The notes below the pieces were generated by a model. The model did not search any database. It saw only the letters and a program-made list of their open reading frames with translations, and was not told where the DNA came from. Positions 45,722 to 54,203 of a stretch of 64,000 nt of DNA are shown here, piece after piece. This stretch comes from Sphingomonas sp. SUN019 (GTDB lineage: Bacteria > Pseudomonadota > Alphaproteobacteria > Sphingomonadales > Sphingomonadaceae), in NCBI RefSeq assembly GCF_024758705.1, contig NZ_CP096971.1, forward strand, positions 2,943,501 through 3,007,500, given 5' to 3'. The position numbers were made by a program, and so were the translations under genes. Every line of letters begins with the position of its first letter. Position 1 is the first letter of the stretch.

Positions 45722-46519
45722 ATGTCGCTTGGACAACAACTCGCGCCTCACCTTCCGTTTCTGCGGCGCTACGGCCGTGCTCTCACTGGCAGTCAGTCCC
45801 ACGGCGACAAATATGTTCGCGCGACATTAGAAGCGATCGTCGCCGCGCCGGCGGAATTTCCGCGTGACGTCGATCCGCGGCTCGGCTTGTACCGTACGTT
45901 TCAGGCGATCTGGGCGTCGACCAACTTCGAGGACGATGCCGACGACGGCTTTGGCGACGATCAGGAATCGATCGCTCGGGCGCGCCTTTCCCGTATGACG
46001 CCGCTGTCGCGACAGGCGCTGCTACTGACCGCGATGGAAGGATTCACGCCGGAGGATACAGCCTATCTGATCGAGGTTGAGCCGGCCGAGGTCGAATCGC
46101 TCGTCGCCGACGCGCTATCGGAAATCGAGAACCAGACCCGCGCGCGCGTGCTGATCATCGAGGACGAGCCGATCATCGCGATGGACGTCGAGACGATCGT
46201 GCGCGATCTCGGCCACGAAGTGACCGGTGTAGCAGTGACTCGCGACGAAGCCGTCGCACTGGCGATGCAGGACCGGCCTGGTCTCGTTCTTGCCGACATC
46301 CAACTGGCTGACGACAGTTCGGGCATCGACGCGGTGAAGGACATTCTCGCCGAATTCCAAGTGCCGGTGATCTTCATCACCGCTTTCCCCGAACGCCTGC
46401 TGACCGGCGAACGTCCGGAACCGACGTTCCTGATCACGAAGCCGTTCCAGCGGTCGACCGTGAAGGCCGCGATCAGCCAGGCGCTGTTCTTCGATCAATC
46501 CACCGCCCCGGTCGAATAG
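45722..46519 (+). CDS. phyR: general stress response regulator PhyR
   Basis: ATG 45722 gives 265 residues. Residues ~1-130 are an ECF-sigma-like domain (LRRYGRALTGSQSHGDKYV, LSRMTPLSRQALLLTAMEGF), and residues ~140-260 a receiver domain with VLIIEDEPIIAMD, phospho-acceptor Asp192 (VLADIQLADD), ITAFPERL and KPFQ. When phosphorylated it mimics the sigma factor and sequesters NepR. Length and domain order are standard. Confidence 0.97.
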   Translation: MSLGQQLAPHLPFLRRYGRALTGSQSHGDKYVRATLEAIVAAPAEFPRDVDPRLGLYRTFQAIWASTNFEDDADDGFGDDQESIARARLSRMTPLSRQALLLTAMEGFTPEDTAYLIEVEPAEVESLVADALSEIENQTRARVLIIEDEPIIAMDVETIVRDLGHEVTGVAVTRDEAVALAMQDRPGLVLADIQLADDSSGIDAVKDILAEFQVPVIFITAFPERLLTGERPEPTFLITKPFQRSTVKAAISQALFFDQSTAPVE

Positions 46520-46581
46520 GAAACTGTTCAATTCGCGGGATCGATACGGACCCAAAACATTCTCTGGGGGGTTAAGCTTGC

Positions 46582-46725
46582 ATGGCTGACGACGAAAAAC
46601 AGGTTCATATCGATTCCGACGATGCGCGCGGCGGGGCGACCCCGCACATGACGCGCTATATCTTGGGGATCTCGCTCGTTCTGGTGGTTGCGATCTTCGC
46701 CTTCCTGATCTTCGCGCGGCAGTAA
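46582..46725 (+). CDS. small single-pass membrane protein between phyR and ecfG, 47 aa
   Basis: ATG 46582 begins MADDEKQVHIDSDDARGG, a polar N-terminus, followed by one membrane helix (ILGISLVLVVAIFAFLIF) and a short ARQ tail. GGGGG lies ~10 bases upstream. It sits 62 bp after phyR and 108 bp before ecfG, in the same direction. No known function; its place suggests it belongs to the stress locus. Confidence 0.7.
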   Translation: MADDEKQVHIDSDDARGGATPHMTRYILGISLVLVVAIFAFLIFARQ

Positions 46726-46833
46726 GTAGGCGACCCGTACATCGATGTATCGGCTGGCAAATGCGGCTGGCCGCACCTATCATGAGACTGGAGGTCGCGC
46801 CGCCATCGGCGCGACGGGGATGATCGAAGCGGC

Positions 46834-47478
46834 ATGACGCAAGCAGAAATGCGCGAAGACGACGACGCGGAAATCGCCGCGCCGGTCGAGCACGTCGCGC
46901 TATCCGATCCCGAGTTCAAGACGCAACTCGCGCAGGTGATTCCCCACCTGCGCGCGTTCGGCCGGTCGCTGTCCGGTAATCGCGATCTCGCCGACGATCT
47001 CGTGCAGGAAACGTTGTTGAAGGCGTGGGCCGCGCGCAAACGTTTTCAGGCCGGCACCAACATGCGGGCGTGGACATTTATCATTTTGCGTAACCTGTAT
47101 TTGTCCCAAATGCGCCGGTCACGCTTCAAAGGTGAGTGGGACGATCTGGTTGCCGATCGCTTGCTCGCGGCGCCGGCGAGCCAGGACAAGCATGTCGAAC
47201 TCGCCGACATGCAGCGCGCGTTGTTGCATTTGCCGCAGCCGCAGCGCGAAGCGTTGATCCTGGTTGGTGCGGGCGGGTTCGCTTACGAAGAAGCTGCCGA
47301 AATTTGCGGCGTGGCGGTAGGTACGATCAAAAGCCGCGTTGCACGCGGGCGAGTCGCGCTAGAGGCGTTGATGAGTGGTACCGACCTGACATCACGACGC
47401 GACCATCACAACGATTCGGGGATGACGACGCTGGACGAGATCATGGGCGAGGTCGACGAACTCAGCCGCGACCGCTGA
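46834..47478 (+). CDS. ecfG: general stress ECF sigma factor EcfG
   Basis: The 214-residue protein has region 2 (HLRAFGRSLSGNRDLADDLV, ETLLKAWAARKRF, MRAWTFIILRNLYL) and region 4 (LPQPQREALILVGAGGFAYE, EICGVAVGTIKSRVARGR), the EcfG (ECF15) pattern. NepR holds it inactive until PhyR is phosphorylated. No GGAAC element is seen directly upstream. Confidence 0.95.
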   Translation: MTQAEMREDDDAEIAAPVEHVALSDPEFKTQLAQVIPHLRAFGRSLSGNRDLADDLVQETLLKAWAARKRFQAGTNMRAWTFIILRNLYLSQMRRSRFKGEWDDLVADRLLAAPASQDKHVELADMQRALLHLPQPQREALILVGAGGFAYEEAAEICGVAVGTIKSRVARGRVALEALMSGTDLTSRRDHHNDSGMTTLDEIMGEVDELSRDR

Positions 47479-47483
47479 GTTCG

Positions 47484-47660
47484 TCAGTTTCGTTCGCGGC
47501 GGTCGATTGCGTCGAGCGAACGTTGCATATCGCTTGGCAGATCTGCCTCGTTAGCGAATGCCAGGCTCAACGTCAGACCGATCGCGTCGGTCGCACGTGG
47601 GCGGCGCACGACATATCCGCCATGCTGCTCCGTGTGTCCGAGTTGGTCCATCCGCGTCAT
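47484..47660 (-). CDS. small hypothetical protein, 58 aa
   Basis: A minus-strand frame starting at ATG 47660 (or ATG 47651) encodes MTRMDQLGHTEQHGGYVVRR and ends NRRERN-like (DAIDRRERN). It contains ATDAIGLTLSLAFANEADLP, which could form one helix. No good ribosome binding site is seen. It fills the gap between ecfG and glnE. Uncertain. Confidence 0.4.
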   Translation of the reverse strand: MTRMDQLGHTEQHGGYVVRRPRATDAIGLTLSLAFANEADLPSDMQRSLDAIDRRERN

Positions 47661-47734
47661 GATTGTAAAAACGACCGAGGCGGCGGTAAGTTTCGTCGGG
47701 TGACACAGTGCAGCAATGAACAGCCGATCGCGGC

Positions 47735-50407
47735 ATGACGGAAACAGTCGTTTTGGCGGCAATTACCGAAGCGGCAGGGCGTGCGCGCGGGCATTCGCCG
47801 TTCCTTTCAATGCTGTTGGATCGCGAGCCTGAAATTGCGGCTGAACTGGACGCCGGACGCTATGGCCGAACCTCACCGACCATGGATGCAACACAGTCCA
47901 TCGCCCGTTCTCTCCGCCTTGCGCGGCGTCGGCTGGCGCTGTCGGTGGCGGTCGGCGATCTGGCGGGATCGCTCGATCTGAGCGCGGTTACCGGCGCGCT
48001 GACCGACTTTGCCGACCAAGCGCTGGACGTCGCGATCCGTGCGGCGATCGAGGAGCGCACGCCGGGCGCGGAACCGCGCGGCTTCGTCGCGATCGCGCTG
48101 GGGAAGCAAGGCAGCCGCGAGCTGAACTATTCCTCCGATATCGATCCGATCCTGCTGTTCGATCCCGACACGCTGCCGACGCGTCCGCGTGAGGAGCCGA
48201 TCGAGGCCGCAGTCAGGATCGGCAAGCGCGTGGTCGAGCTGCTGCAGGCGCGCGACGGTGACGGCTATGTGCTGCGCGTCGATCTGCGCCTGCGCCCGAC
48301 GCCCGAGGCGACGCCGATCGCGCTGCCGGTCGAGGCAGCGATCACGTATTATGAATCGCAGGCGCTGCCGTGGGAACGCGCCGCCTTCATCCGCGCCCGC
48401 GCCTGCGCTGGCGACGTGGCGCTGGGCGAGCGTTTCCTGACCGCGATCCGCCCGTTCCTGTGGCGGCGCAGTCTCGATTTCGGTGCGATCGGGGAAATCG
48501 TCGCGATCACGCAGCGGATACGCGACCATCACGCGCAGGGGCAGGCGTTCGGCCCCGGATACGACCTGAAGCGCGGGCGCGGCGGCATCCGGGAGATCGA
48601 ATTCTTCGCGCAGATCCATCAATTGATCCACGGCGGCCGCGACGCGACGCTCCGCGTGCCTGATACGCGCGGCGCGCTGCGGGCGTTGGCGGCTGCGGGG
48701 CGGATCGATGCGAACGATGCAGCCGCGCTGGTCGAAGCCTATGAATTGCTGCGCACGATCGAGCACCGCGTTCAGATGATCGACGATCGGCAGACGCACC
48801 ATTTGCCGACCGGTGCGGCGCTCGACAATGTGGCGCAGCTTCATGGTCTGCAGGACGGCGCGGCGCTGCTGAAGTTGCTCGCACCGCACGTCGCGCGTGT
48901 AGCGGCAGTGTTTGACGGGCTCGCACCTGCAAGGGGCGATACGCTGTCAGTCGATGGCGATTGCCTGCGGCAACAGCTTGCCGCTGCGGGGCTCGACGAC
49001 AAGGCCGCGGCGCGGGTCGAGGCATGGCGTGCGGGTCGTTATCCCGCATTGCGCAGCGCTGCAGCGCAAGCCGCGCTGGAGGCGGTGCTGCCCAGCCTGA
49101 TCGCCGCGTTCGCCGAGGCTCCCGCACCCGATGCGGCGCTCATCCGGCTCGATACCCTGCTCGAGCGGCTGCCGAGCGCGATCAACATCTTCCGCCTGCT
49201 GGAGGCGCGGCCCGGTCTTGCGGCGCTGCTTGCGGCGTTGCTGAGCCACGCGCCGACGCTGGCCGACGAACTGGCGCGTCGCCCCGATCTGCTTGATGGA
49301 CTGATCGATGCCAGCGCGTTCGACGCGGTGGGATCGGTCGCCGAACTGGCGGACGAGATGCGGCGCGGGGAGCGCGGCGCGGACTATCAGGCGCGGCTCG
49401 ATCATGTGCGGCGCATCGTAGGCGACAAGAGGTTTGCGCTTGGGGCGCAGATCGTCGCCGGCGCGGCCGATCCGCTGGCGGTTTCGCATGGCTATTCGCG
49501 TGTGGCGGAGGCGGCGATCGAGGTGCTGGCCGCGGAGACCGTCGCGGAATTCACGCGCGCACACGGCCGTGTTCCGGACAGCGAATTTGTTATTCTGGCG
49601 CTCGGGCGGCTTGGGGGCGGGGCGCTGACGCACGCATCCGACCTCGACCTGATCTATCTTTTTACCGGTGATTTCTCGGCTGAATCCGATGGTGCGAAAC
49701 CACTTGGCGCGACGCTGTACTACAACCGGCTGGCGCAGCGCGTGACGGGCGCGTTGTCGGTCGCGACCGCGGCCGGGCCGCTCTATCCGATCGACACGCG
49801 GCTACGTCCTTCGGGTGCGCAAGGCCCGCTGGCGGTGACGTTCGACAGCTTCGCGCGCTATCAGCACGAAGAGGCGTGGACGTGGGAGCATATGGCGCTG
49901 ACGCGCGCTCGGCCGGTGTTCGGGTCGGAGACGGCGAGAGTTCAGGTTTGCGCCATCATCGCCGAGGTGCTGGCGGCTAACGGCGAACGTGATGTCATCG
50001 CCGACGCGGTCGCGATGCGTGCCGAGATGGCGGCGCACAAGCCGCCAGCGGGGCCGCTCGATGCGAAGCTGCTGCCAGGCGGGCTGGTCGATCTGGAGTT
50101 CGTCGTCCACGCGACGCAACTGTCGCGTCGCACCGGCTTCGATCCCGCGCTCGATCGCGCGATCGCCGCGTTGGGTGGTCTGCTGCCGCCGGGGATGGGC
50201 GCGGCGCACGATCTGCTGACACGTTTGCTCGTGACGCTTCGGCTCGTCGCGCCCGATGCGCAGGAACCCGCAGCCGATGCGACACGGGCGTTGATCGCGC
50301 GCGCGCTGGGGCTGGCGGATTGGGGCGCGGTGCTTGCGGGGTTTGCGTCGACGCGGCACGACGTGGCGGCGGCATGGAGGAAGTTGAGCGATGGATACGA
50401 TGCCTGA
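47735..50407 (+). CDS. glnE: bifunctional glutamine synthetase adenylyltransferase/deadenylase
   Basis: The 890-residue protein has two nucleotidyltransferase domains with the GlnE motifs: GKQGSRELNYSSDIDPILLF (deadenylase half, ~residue 125) and LGRLGGGALTHASDLDLIYL (adenylylase half, ~residue 625), each followed by a helical domain. It adjusts glutamine synthetase activity to nitrogen status. It overlaps bcp by 17 bp. Confidence 0.96.
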   Translation: MTETVVLAAITEAAGRARGHSPFLSMLLDREPEIAAELDAGRYGRTSPTMDATQSIARSLRLARRRLALSVAVGDLAGSLDLSAVTGALTDFADQALDVAIRAAIEERTPGAEPRGFVAIALGKQGSRELNYSSDIDPILLFDPDTLPTRPREEPIEAAVRIGKRVVELLQARDGDGYVLRVDLRLRPTPEATPIALPVEAAITYYESQALPWERAAFIRARACAGDVALGERFLTAIRPFLWRRSLDFGAIGEIVAITQRIRDHHAQGQAFGPGYDLKRGRGGIREIEFFAQIHQLIHGGRDATLRVPDTRGALRALAAAGRIDANDAAALVEAYELLRTIEHRVQMIDDRQTHHLPTGAALDNVAQLHGLQDGAALLKLLAPHVARVAAVFDGLAPARGDTLSVDGDCLRQQLAAAGLDDKAAARVEAWRAGRYPALRSAAAQAALEAVLPSLIAAFAEAPAPDAALIRLDTLLERLPSAINIFRLLEARPGLAALLAALLSHAPTLADELARRPDLLDGLIDASAFDAVGSVAELADEMRRGERGADYQARLDHVRRIVGDKRFALGAQIVAGAADPLAVSHGYSRVAEAAIEVLAAETVAEFTRAHGRVPDSEFVILALGRLGGGALTHASDLDLIYLFTGDFSAESDGAKPLGATLYYNRLAQRVTGALSVATAAGPLYPIDTRLRPSGAQGPLAVTFDSFARYQHEEAWTWEHMALTRARPVFGSETARVQVCAIIAEVLAANGERDVIADAVAMRAEMAAHKPPAGPLDAKLLPGGLVDLEFVVHATQLSRRTGFDPALDRAIAALGGLLPPGMGAAHDLLTRLLVTLRLVAPDAQEPAADATRALIARALGLADWGAVLAGFASTRHDVAAAWRKLSDGYDA

Positions 50408-50837
50408 CGTCACGCTGACCGGGGCCGATGGCGCGCCGCTGAAGCTGCGCGATCTGCCGCTGCCGCTGGTCGTTTATTTCTATCCGAAGGACGATACGTC
50501 GGGCTGCACGCGTGAGGCGCAGGATTTCTCTGCGCTGGCGGGCGATTTCGCCGCCGCGGGCGTGACGGTGCTCGGCGTGTCGAAGGACAGCCCGAAAAGC
50601 CACGCGAAGTTCGCGGCGAAATATGACCTGTCGGTGCCGCTGGGGAGCGACGAAGACGGCAGCGTTTGCGAGGCGTTCGGCGTGTGGGTCGAAAAATCGA
50701 TGTACGGCAAGAAATATATGGGGATCGAGCGTTCGACCTTCCTGTTTGACGGCGATGGCGCGCTGAAAAACGACTGGCGTAAGGTGAAAGTGCCGGGTCA
50801 CGCAGACGCCGTTCTGGCCGCCGCGAAAGCGCTTTGA
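50391..50837 (+). CDS. bcp: thioredoxin-dependent peroxiredoxin (BCP/PrxQ)
   Basis: ATG 50391, with GAGG upstream, lies inside the end of glnE; ATG 50400 is an alternative. The peroxidatic Cys is in DDTSGCTREAQDF. The resolving Cys usually five residues later (GCTxxxC) is replaced by Gln; another Cys lies in GSVCEAFGVW and might take its place. It reduces peroxides in the cytoplasm. The 247 bp downstream contain no feature I can name. Confidence 0.93.
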   Translation: MDTMPDVTLTGADGAPLKLRDLPLPLVVYFYPKDDTSGCTREAQDFSALAGDFAAAGVTVLGVSKDSPKSHAKFAAKYDLSVPLGSDEDGSVCEAFGVWVEKSMYGKKYMGIERSTFLFDGDGALKNDWRKVKVPGHADAVLAAAKAL

Positions 50838-51084
50838 ACGGCGCGAAATCACGCGCGCCGCGCCCTGATGGCCGTCATTTCCGCGGGTTGCAGGGCTTCG
50901 TTCCAACGCTTCGGCGCATGACTCTCCCGGTTTGACGCGAGACCGTCATGATGGACTTGCCTTGGGGCGTCCGGGCTGGTCAGTAACCATCGTCAGGGCG
51001 CGGGGGTCGCGATCCAGGCTATAGTTCGCGTTAGCGGACGGCGGGATCCCGTCGTTCGTTCGATAATTATCGCATCGGGGTTCG

Positions 51085-52281
51085 ATGACCAATTTGTCCA
51101 ACACGCCGGTCGCCCGTCTAACCGAGCGAGCACGTTCCATTTTCACCGCGCGTGATCTGATCTTCCATGATGGCCGTACCTTGCGGCGCTTTCGCGTCGG
51201 CGGCGCGGTTCAGGGCGTCACCGCCGGAACCGCCGCCGCGGTTCTGCTGCTCGCCGGCTATGGCGCGGCGCAGGCCTCGACCGAAGCCGCTACCGCCGCC
51301 GGTATCGTCGCCCCCGCCGTTTCCGAAGCGCGGCTGAAGCAGATGGAGCGCAAGGTCGCGTCGATGCAGGCGCGCGTCGCGACGATCCGCCAGACCGCGC
51401 AGGCGCATGCCGACCGCATCGAGCAGCGTCAGGCGCTGATCGCCGCCGCGATGACCGGCAAGGGCGATGCGAAGAAATTGGCGCTCGCGACGCTGGCGAT
51501 CGATCCCGTCGCCGACCGCGTCGCGGCACACGCGATTGCGCCGCTGAAGAAAGTCGAGGCGCGCCAGGTCGCGCTGGCCGCCGCCGCGGAAGAAATGCTC
51601 GATCGACGCTACGCGATGGCGACGAAGCAGATTCGCAAGCTCGGCCTCCGCCCCGACCGCGTCGTGCGTCGCCTGCCTGTGGGGGCGATGGGCGGTCCGC
51701 TGATCCCGGCGAGCAGCGCAGAGGCGACCGCCGATCTTTCCGCCGATCAGCAGTTCCGGTCGCTGTTCATGACCTGGAAGAAGCTCGATACGCTTGAACA
51801 GGGCGTAATCTCGATCCCATCGGTGCAGCCCGTCCAGCACCTGACCTTCACCAGCAATTTCGGCATCCGCAGCGATCCGTTCCGCGGCACAGCCGCGATG
51901 CATGCCGGCGTCGACATTCCTGGCCCTTCCGGCACGCCGATCTACGCCACTGCCGATGGCATCGTAAGCCACGCCGATCGTCAGGGCGGGTATGGCAACA
52001 TGATCGAGGTGAACCACGGCAAGGGGATTTCGACCCGCTACGGCCATCTGTCGAAGATCATGGTGACCGCCAACGGTCGCGTGCGTCGCGGGCAGATGAT
52101 CGGCCTGATGGGTTCGACCGGCCGCTCGACCGGCCCGCATCTTCATTACGAGGTCCGCATCGATGGCCATGCGGTCAATCCGGTGCCGTTCCTGACCACC
52201 GCCGACTATCTGCTGGCGTCGAAGGATCAGGCTGTCGGCCAGATTCCCGTCGCGGCCGGCGGACCCGCCGCCCAGGATTGA
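51085..52281 (+). CDS. M23-family peptidoglycan endopeptidase (LytM-type)
   Basis: The 398-residue protein has a cytoplasmic N-terminus, one membrane segment (VTAGTAAAVLLLAGYGAAQA), a coiled-coil region (~residues 85-200) and a C-terminal LytM domain. Zinc ligands are visible in HAGVDIPG and HLHYEVR, so it should be catalytically active (FGIRSDPF, YGNMIEVNHG). It cleaves peptide cross-bridges or acts with cell-division factors in the periplasm. Confidence 0.94.
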   Translation: MTNLSNTPVARLTERARSIFTARDLIFHDGRTLRRFRVGGAVQGVTAGTAAAVLLLAGYGAAQASTEAATAAGIVAPAVSEARLKQMERKVASMQARVATIRQTAQAHADRIEQRQALIAAAMTGKGDAKKLALATLAIDPVADRVAAHAIAPLKKVEARQVALAAAAEEMLDRRYAMATKQIRKLGLRPDRVVRRLPVGAMGGPLIPASSAEATADLSADQQFRSLFMTWKKLDTLEQGVISIPSVQPVQHLTFTSNFGIRSDPFRGTAAMHAGVDIPGPSGTPIYATADGIVSHADRQGGYGNMIEVNHGKGISTRYGHLSKIMVTANGRVRRGQMIGLMGSTGRSTGPHLHYEVRIDGHAVNPVPFLTTADYLLASKDQAVGQIPVAAGGPAAQD

Positions 52282-52324
52282 TCGTCCGGTTGCCGCGGCG
52301 CGGGCGAGGGCCTATCTCTGCGGC

Positions 52325-52663
52325 ATGGCGACATTAGCTACCGACATCGCGTTGACCTCCGCCGCCGCCGCGCGTGTCGCGACGATCGCGGCGAAACAAG
52401 GTAAACCCGCGATCCTGCGGCTGTCGGTCGAAGGCGGCGGCTGTTCGGGCTTCCAGTATAAATTCGGGTTCGCCGATGCGCCCGAGCCTGGCGACGCGAT
52501 CGCCGAAACCGACGGCGTGCGGCTGTTGGTCGACGACATGAGCCTCGATCTCGTCCGCGGGTGCGCGGTCGATTACGTGGAGTCGCTCGGCGGCGCGGCG
52601 TTCAAGGTTGAAAATCCCAATGCGGCCAGCGGCTGCGGTTGCGGGACTAGCTTCGCGGTGTGA
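52325..52663 (+). CDS. erpA: A-type iron-sulfur cluster insertion protein
   Basis: The 112-residue protein has the three conserved cysteines of A-type carriers: Cys40 in EGGGCSGFQYKF and Cys104/Cys106 in SGCGCGTSF. It delivers Fe-S clusters to apoproteins. ErpA versus IscA cannot be separated with certainty from sequence alone; there is no isc/suf cluster next to it, which favours ErpA. Confidence 0.92.
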   Translation: MATLATDIALTSAAAARVATIAAKQGKPAILRLSVEGGGCSGFQYKFGFADAPEPGDAIAETDGVRLLVDDMSLDLVRGCAVDYVESLGGAAFKVENPNAASGCGCGTSFAV

Positions 52664-52673
52664 TACCGCGCGC

Positions 52674-53444
52674 ATGAAAATCGTCACCTTCAACATCAAC
52701 GGCATCAAGGCTCGGCTTCCGCGTCTGCTGGAATATCTGGCCGAGCAGCAGCCCGACGTTGTGTGTCTGCAGGAATTGAAGACCAGCGACGAAACCTTTC
52801 CCGAGAACGATATTCGTGACGCGGGTTATGGTGTCGTGTGGCACGGGCAGAAGAGCTGGAACGGCGTCGCGGTGCTGGCGAAGGGCATCGACCCGGTCGA
52901 GCGCCTGCGCGGACTGGAAGGCGAGCCAGAGGACGAACACAGCCGTTACCTCGAATGCGACGTCGGCGGACTGGTGGTCGCGTCAATCTATCTGCCCAAT
53001 GGCAACCCCCGGCCGGGGCCGAAATTCGACTATAAGATTCGGTGGATCGATCGGCTCCGCGCGCGCGCGCAGGCGTTGCTGGCCGATGAAACGCTCGCGG
53101 TCCTGGCGGGCGATTACAACGTCATCCCGAACGACGATGACACCTATTCCGTGCGCGCGATGCAGGACGACGCGTTGATGCAGCCAGAAAGTCGTGCGGG
53201 GTATCGATCGCTCGTCACGCAGGGATGGACCGACGCGTTGCGCACCCGGCATCCGAATGGCGGCATGTGGACGTTCTGGGATTATCAGGCTGGCGCGTGG
53301 CAACGCGATGCGGGGTTTCGCATCGATCACCTGTTGCTCAGCCCGACTGCTGCGGACCGCCTGATCGATGCAGGCGTCGACAAGGAATATCGCGGGCGCG
53401 AGAAGGCGAGCGATCATGCGCCGACTTGGGTCACACTTCGGTAG
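52674..53444 (+). CDS. xthA: exodeoxyribonuclease III
   Basis: ATG 52674 gives 256 residues beginning MKIVTFNINGIKARL. Active-site motifs: VVCLQELK (Glu), SIYLPNG, AGDYNVIP (Asp/Asn), FWDYQAGAWQRD and ASDHAPTW (catalytic Asp-His). It is an AP endonuclease and 3'-5' exonuclease of base excision repair. It follows erpA by 10 bp. Confidence 0.96.
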   Translation: MKIVTFNINGIKARLPRLLEYLAEQQPDVVCLQELKTSDETFPENDIRDAGYGVVWHGQKSWNGVAVLAKGIDPVERLRGLEGEPEDEHSRYLECDVGGLVVASIYLPNGNPRPGPKFDYKIRWIDRLRARAQALLADETLAVLAGDYNVIPNDDDTYSVRAMQDDALMQPESRAGYRSLVTQGWTDALRTRHPNGGMWTFWDYQAGAWQRDAGFRIDHLLLSPTAADRLIDAGVDKEYRGREKASDHAPTWVTLR

Positions 53445-53641
53445 CGAGTTGCTTAGAACATTTTCTGGACGGATGGTGGATTACACTTGTAGTCGGTATA
53501 TCTGCCTAAGGTTTGGCACATCGCACCAGTCGATGAATTTGCTAAATATCTGAAAACTAAGTCTTTCAGTGTATGGCATGACTAATGCACTGACACGGTC
53601 AGCAGCAGATAGCGCTGCGGACTCGTGAAAGGATGCAAGTC

Positions 53642-53896
53642 ATGAAAACTCTCGTGATCGCCAGTGGTCTGGCGCTTTCGTGCGGCGTTGCGGCGGCACC
53701 CGCGATGGCCGAACCGGCGCGCGCGTCGGTAAACTCATCCGCCGCGTCGGGTACGACTGCGGCGTCCGGCGCGCAGAACGAAGCCCGGCGCTACTGCATC
53801 GTGGAGACGCCGACCGGTTCGCGGATCGAGCGGAAAGAATGCCGCACCCGCGCCGACTGGTTGAAGCAAGGCTTCGACCCGCTCGACCCCAAGTGA
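53642..53896 (+). CDS. small secreted protein, paralogue of the next gene, 84 aa
   Basis: ATG 53642 has AAGG 9 bases upstream. A signal peptide (LALSCGVAAAPAMAEPA) is followed by an Ser/Ala-rich linker and a C-terminal module RRYCIVETPTGSRIERKECR then TRADWLKQGFDPL. Two Cys about 14 residues apart could form a disulfide. The same module recurs in the next gene. The ~190 bp upstream are comparatively AT-rich and probably hold its promoter. Confidence 0.75.
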   Translation: MKTLVIASGLALSCGVAAAPAMAEPARASVNSSAASGTTAASGAQNEARRYCIVETPTGSRIERKECRTRADWLKQGFDPLDPK

Positions 53897-53951
53897 GCGC
53901 CAACCGCCGGCCCGGCGCAGCGCCGGGCCGGCGCGATCGAAGGAGGTTGCC

Positions 53952-54200
53952 ATGTTGATCCTTACCGCCGCTGCGCTGGTGTCCCTGTCGACCGGCGCGG
54001 CCGTGATCGACGCGGATGCGCGCGGGTCCGATCGTACCATGTTGACCATCGCGCTAACCGCGCCGGCACGCCCGCGACGCGTCCGCGCCGAGCGGCGCTA
54101 TTGTTTCGACGATCGGATGACCGATCCGGACAACCCTCGCCGTGTATGCAGAACGCTCGCCGATTGGCGAAAACTCGGACTGGAGCCGATCATCGGCTGA
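53952..54200 (+). CDS. small secreted protein, paralogue of the previous gene, 82 aa
   Basis: AAGGAGG lies 6 bases before the ATG. The N-terminus (MLILTAAALVSLSTGAAV) is a signal or anchor. The C-terminus RRYCFDDRMTDPDNPRRVCR then TLADWRKLGLEPI matches the preceding protein in YC...CRT.ADW.K.G..P. Tandem duplication is likely. Function unknown; periplasmic location expected. Confidence 0.75.
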   Translation: MLILTAAALVSLSTGAAVIDADARGSDRTMLTIALTAPARPRRVRAERRYCFDDRMTDPDNPRRVCRTLADWRKLGLEPIIG

Positions 54201-54203
54201 CGT

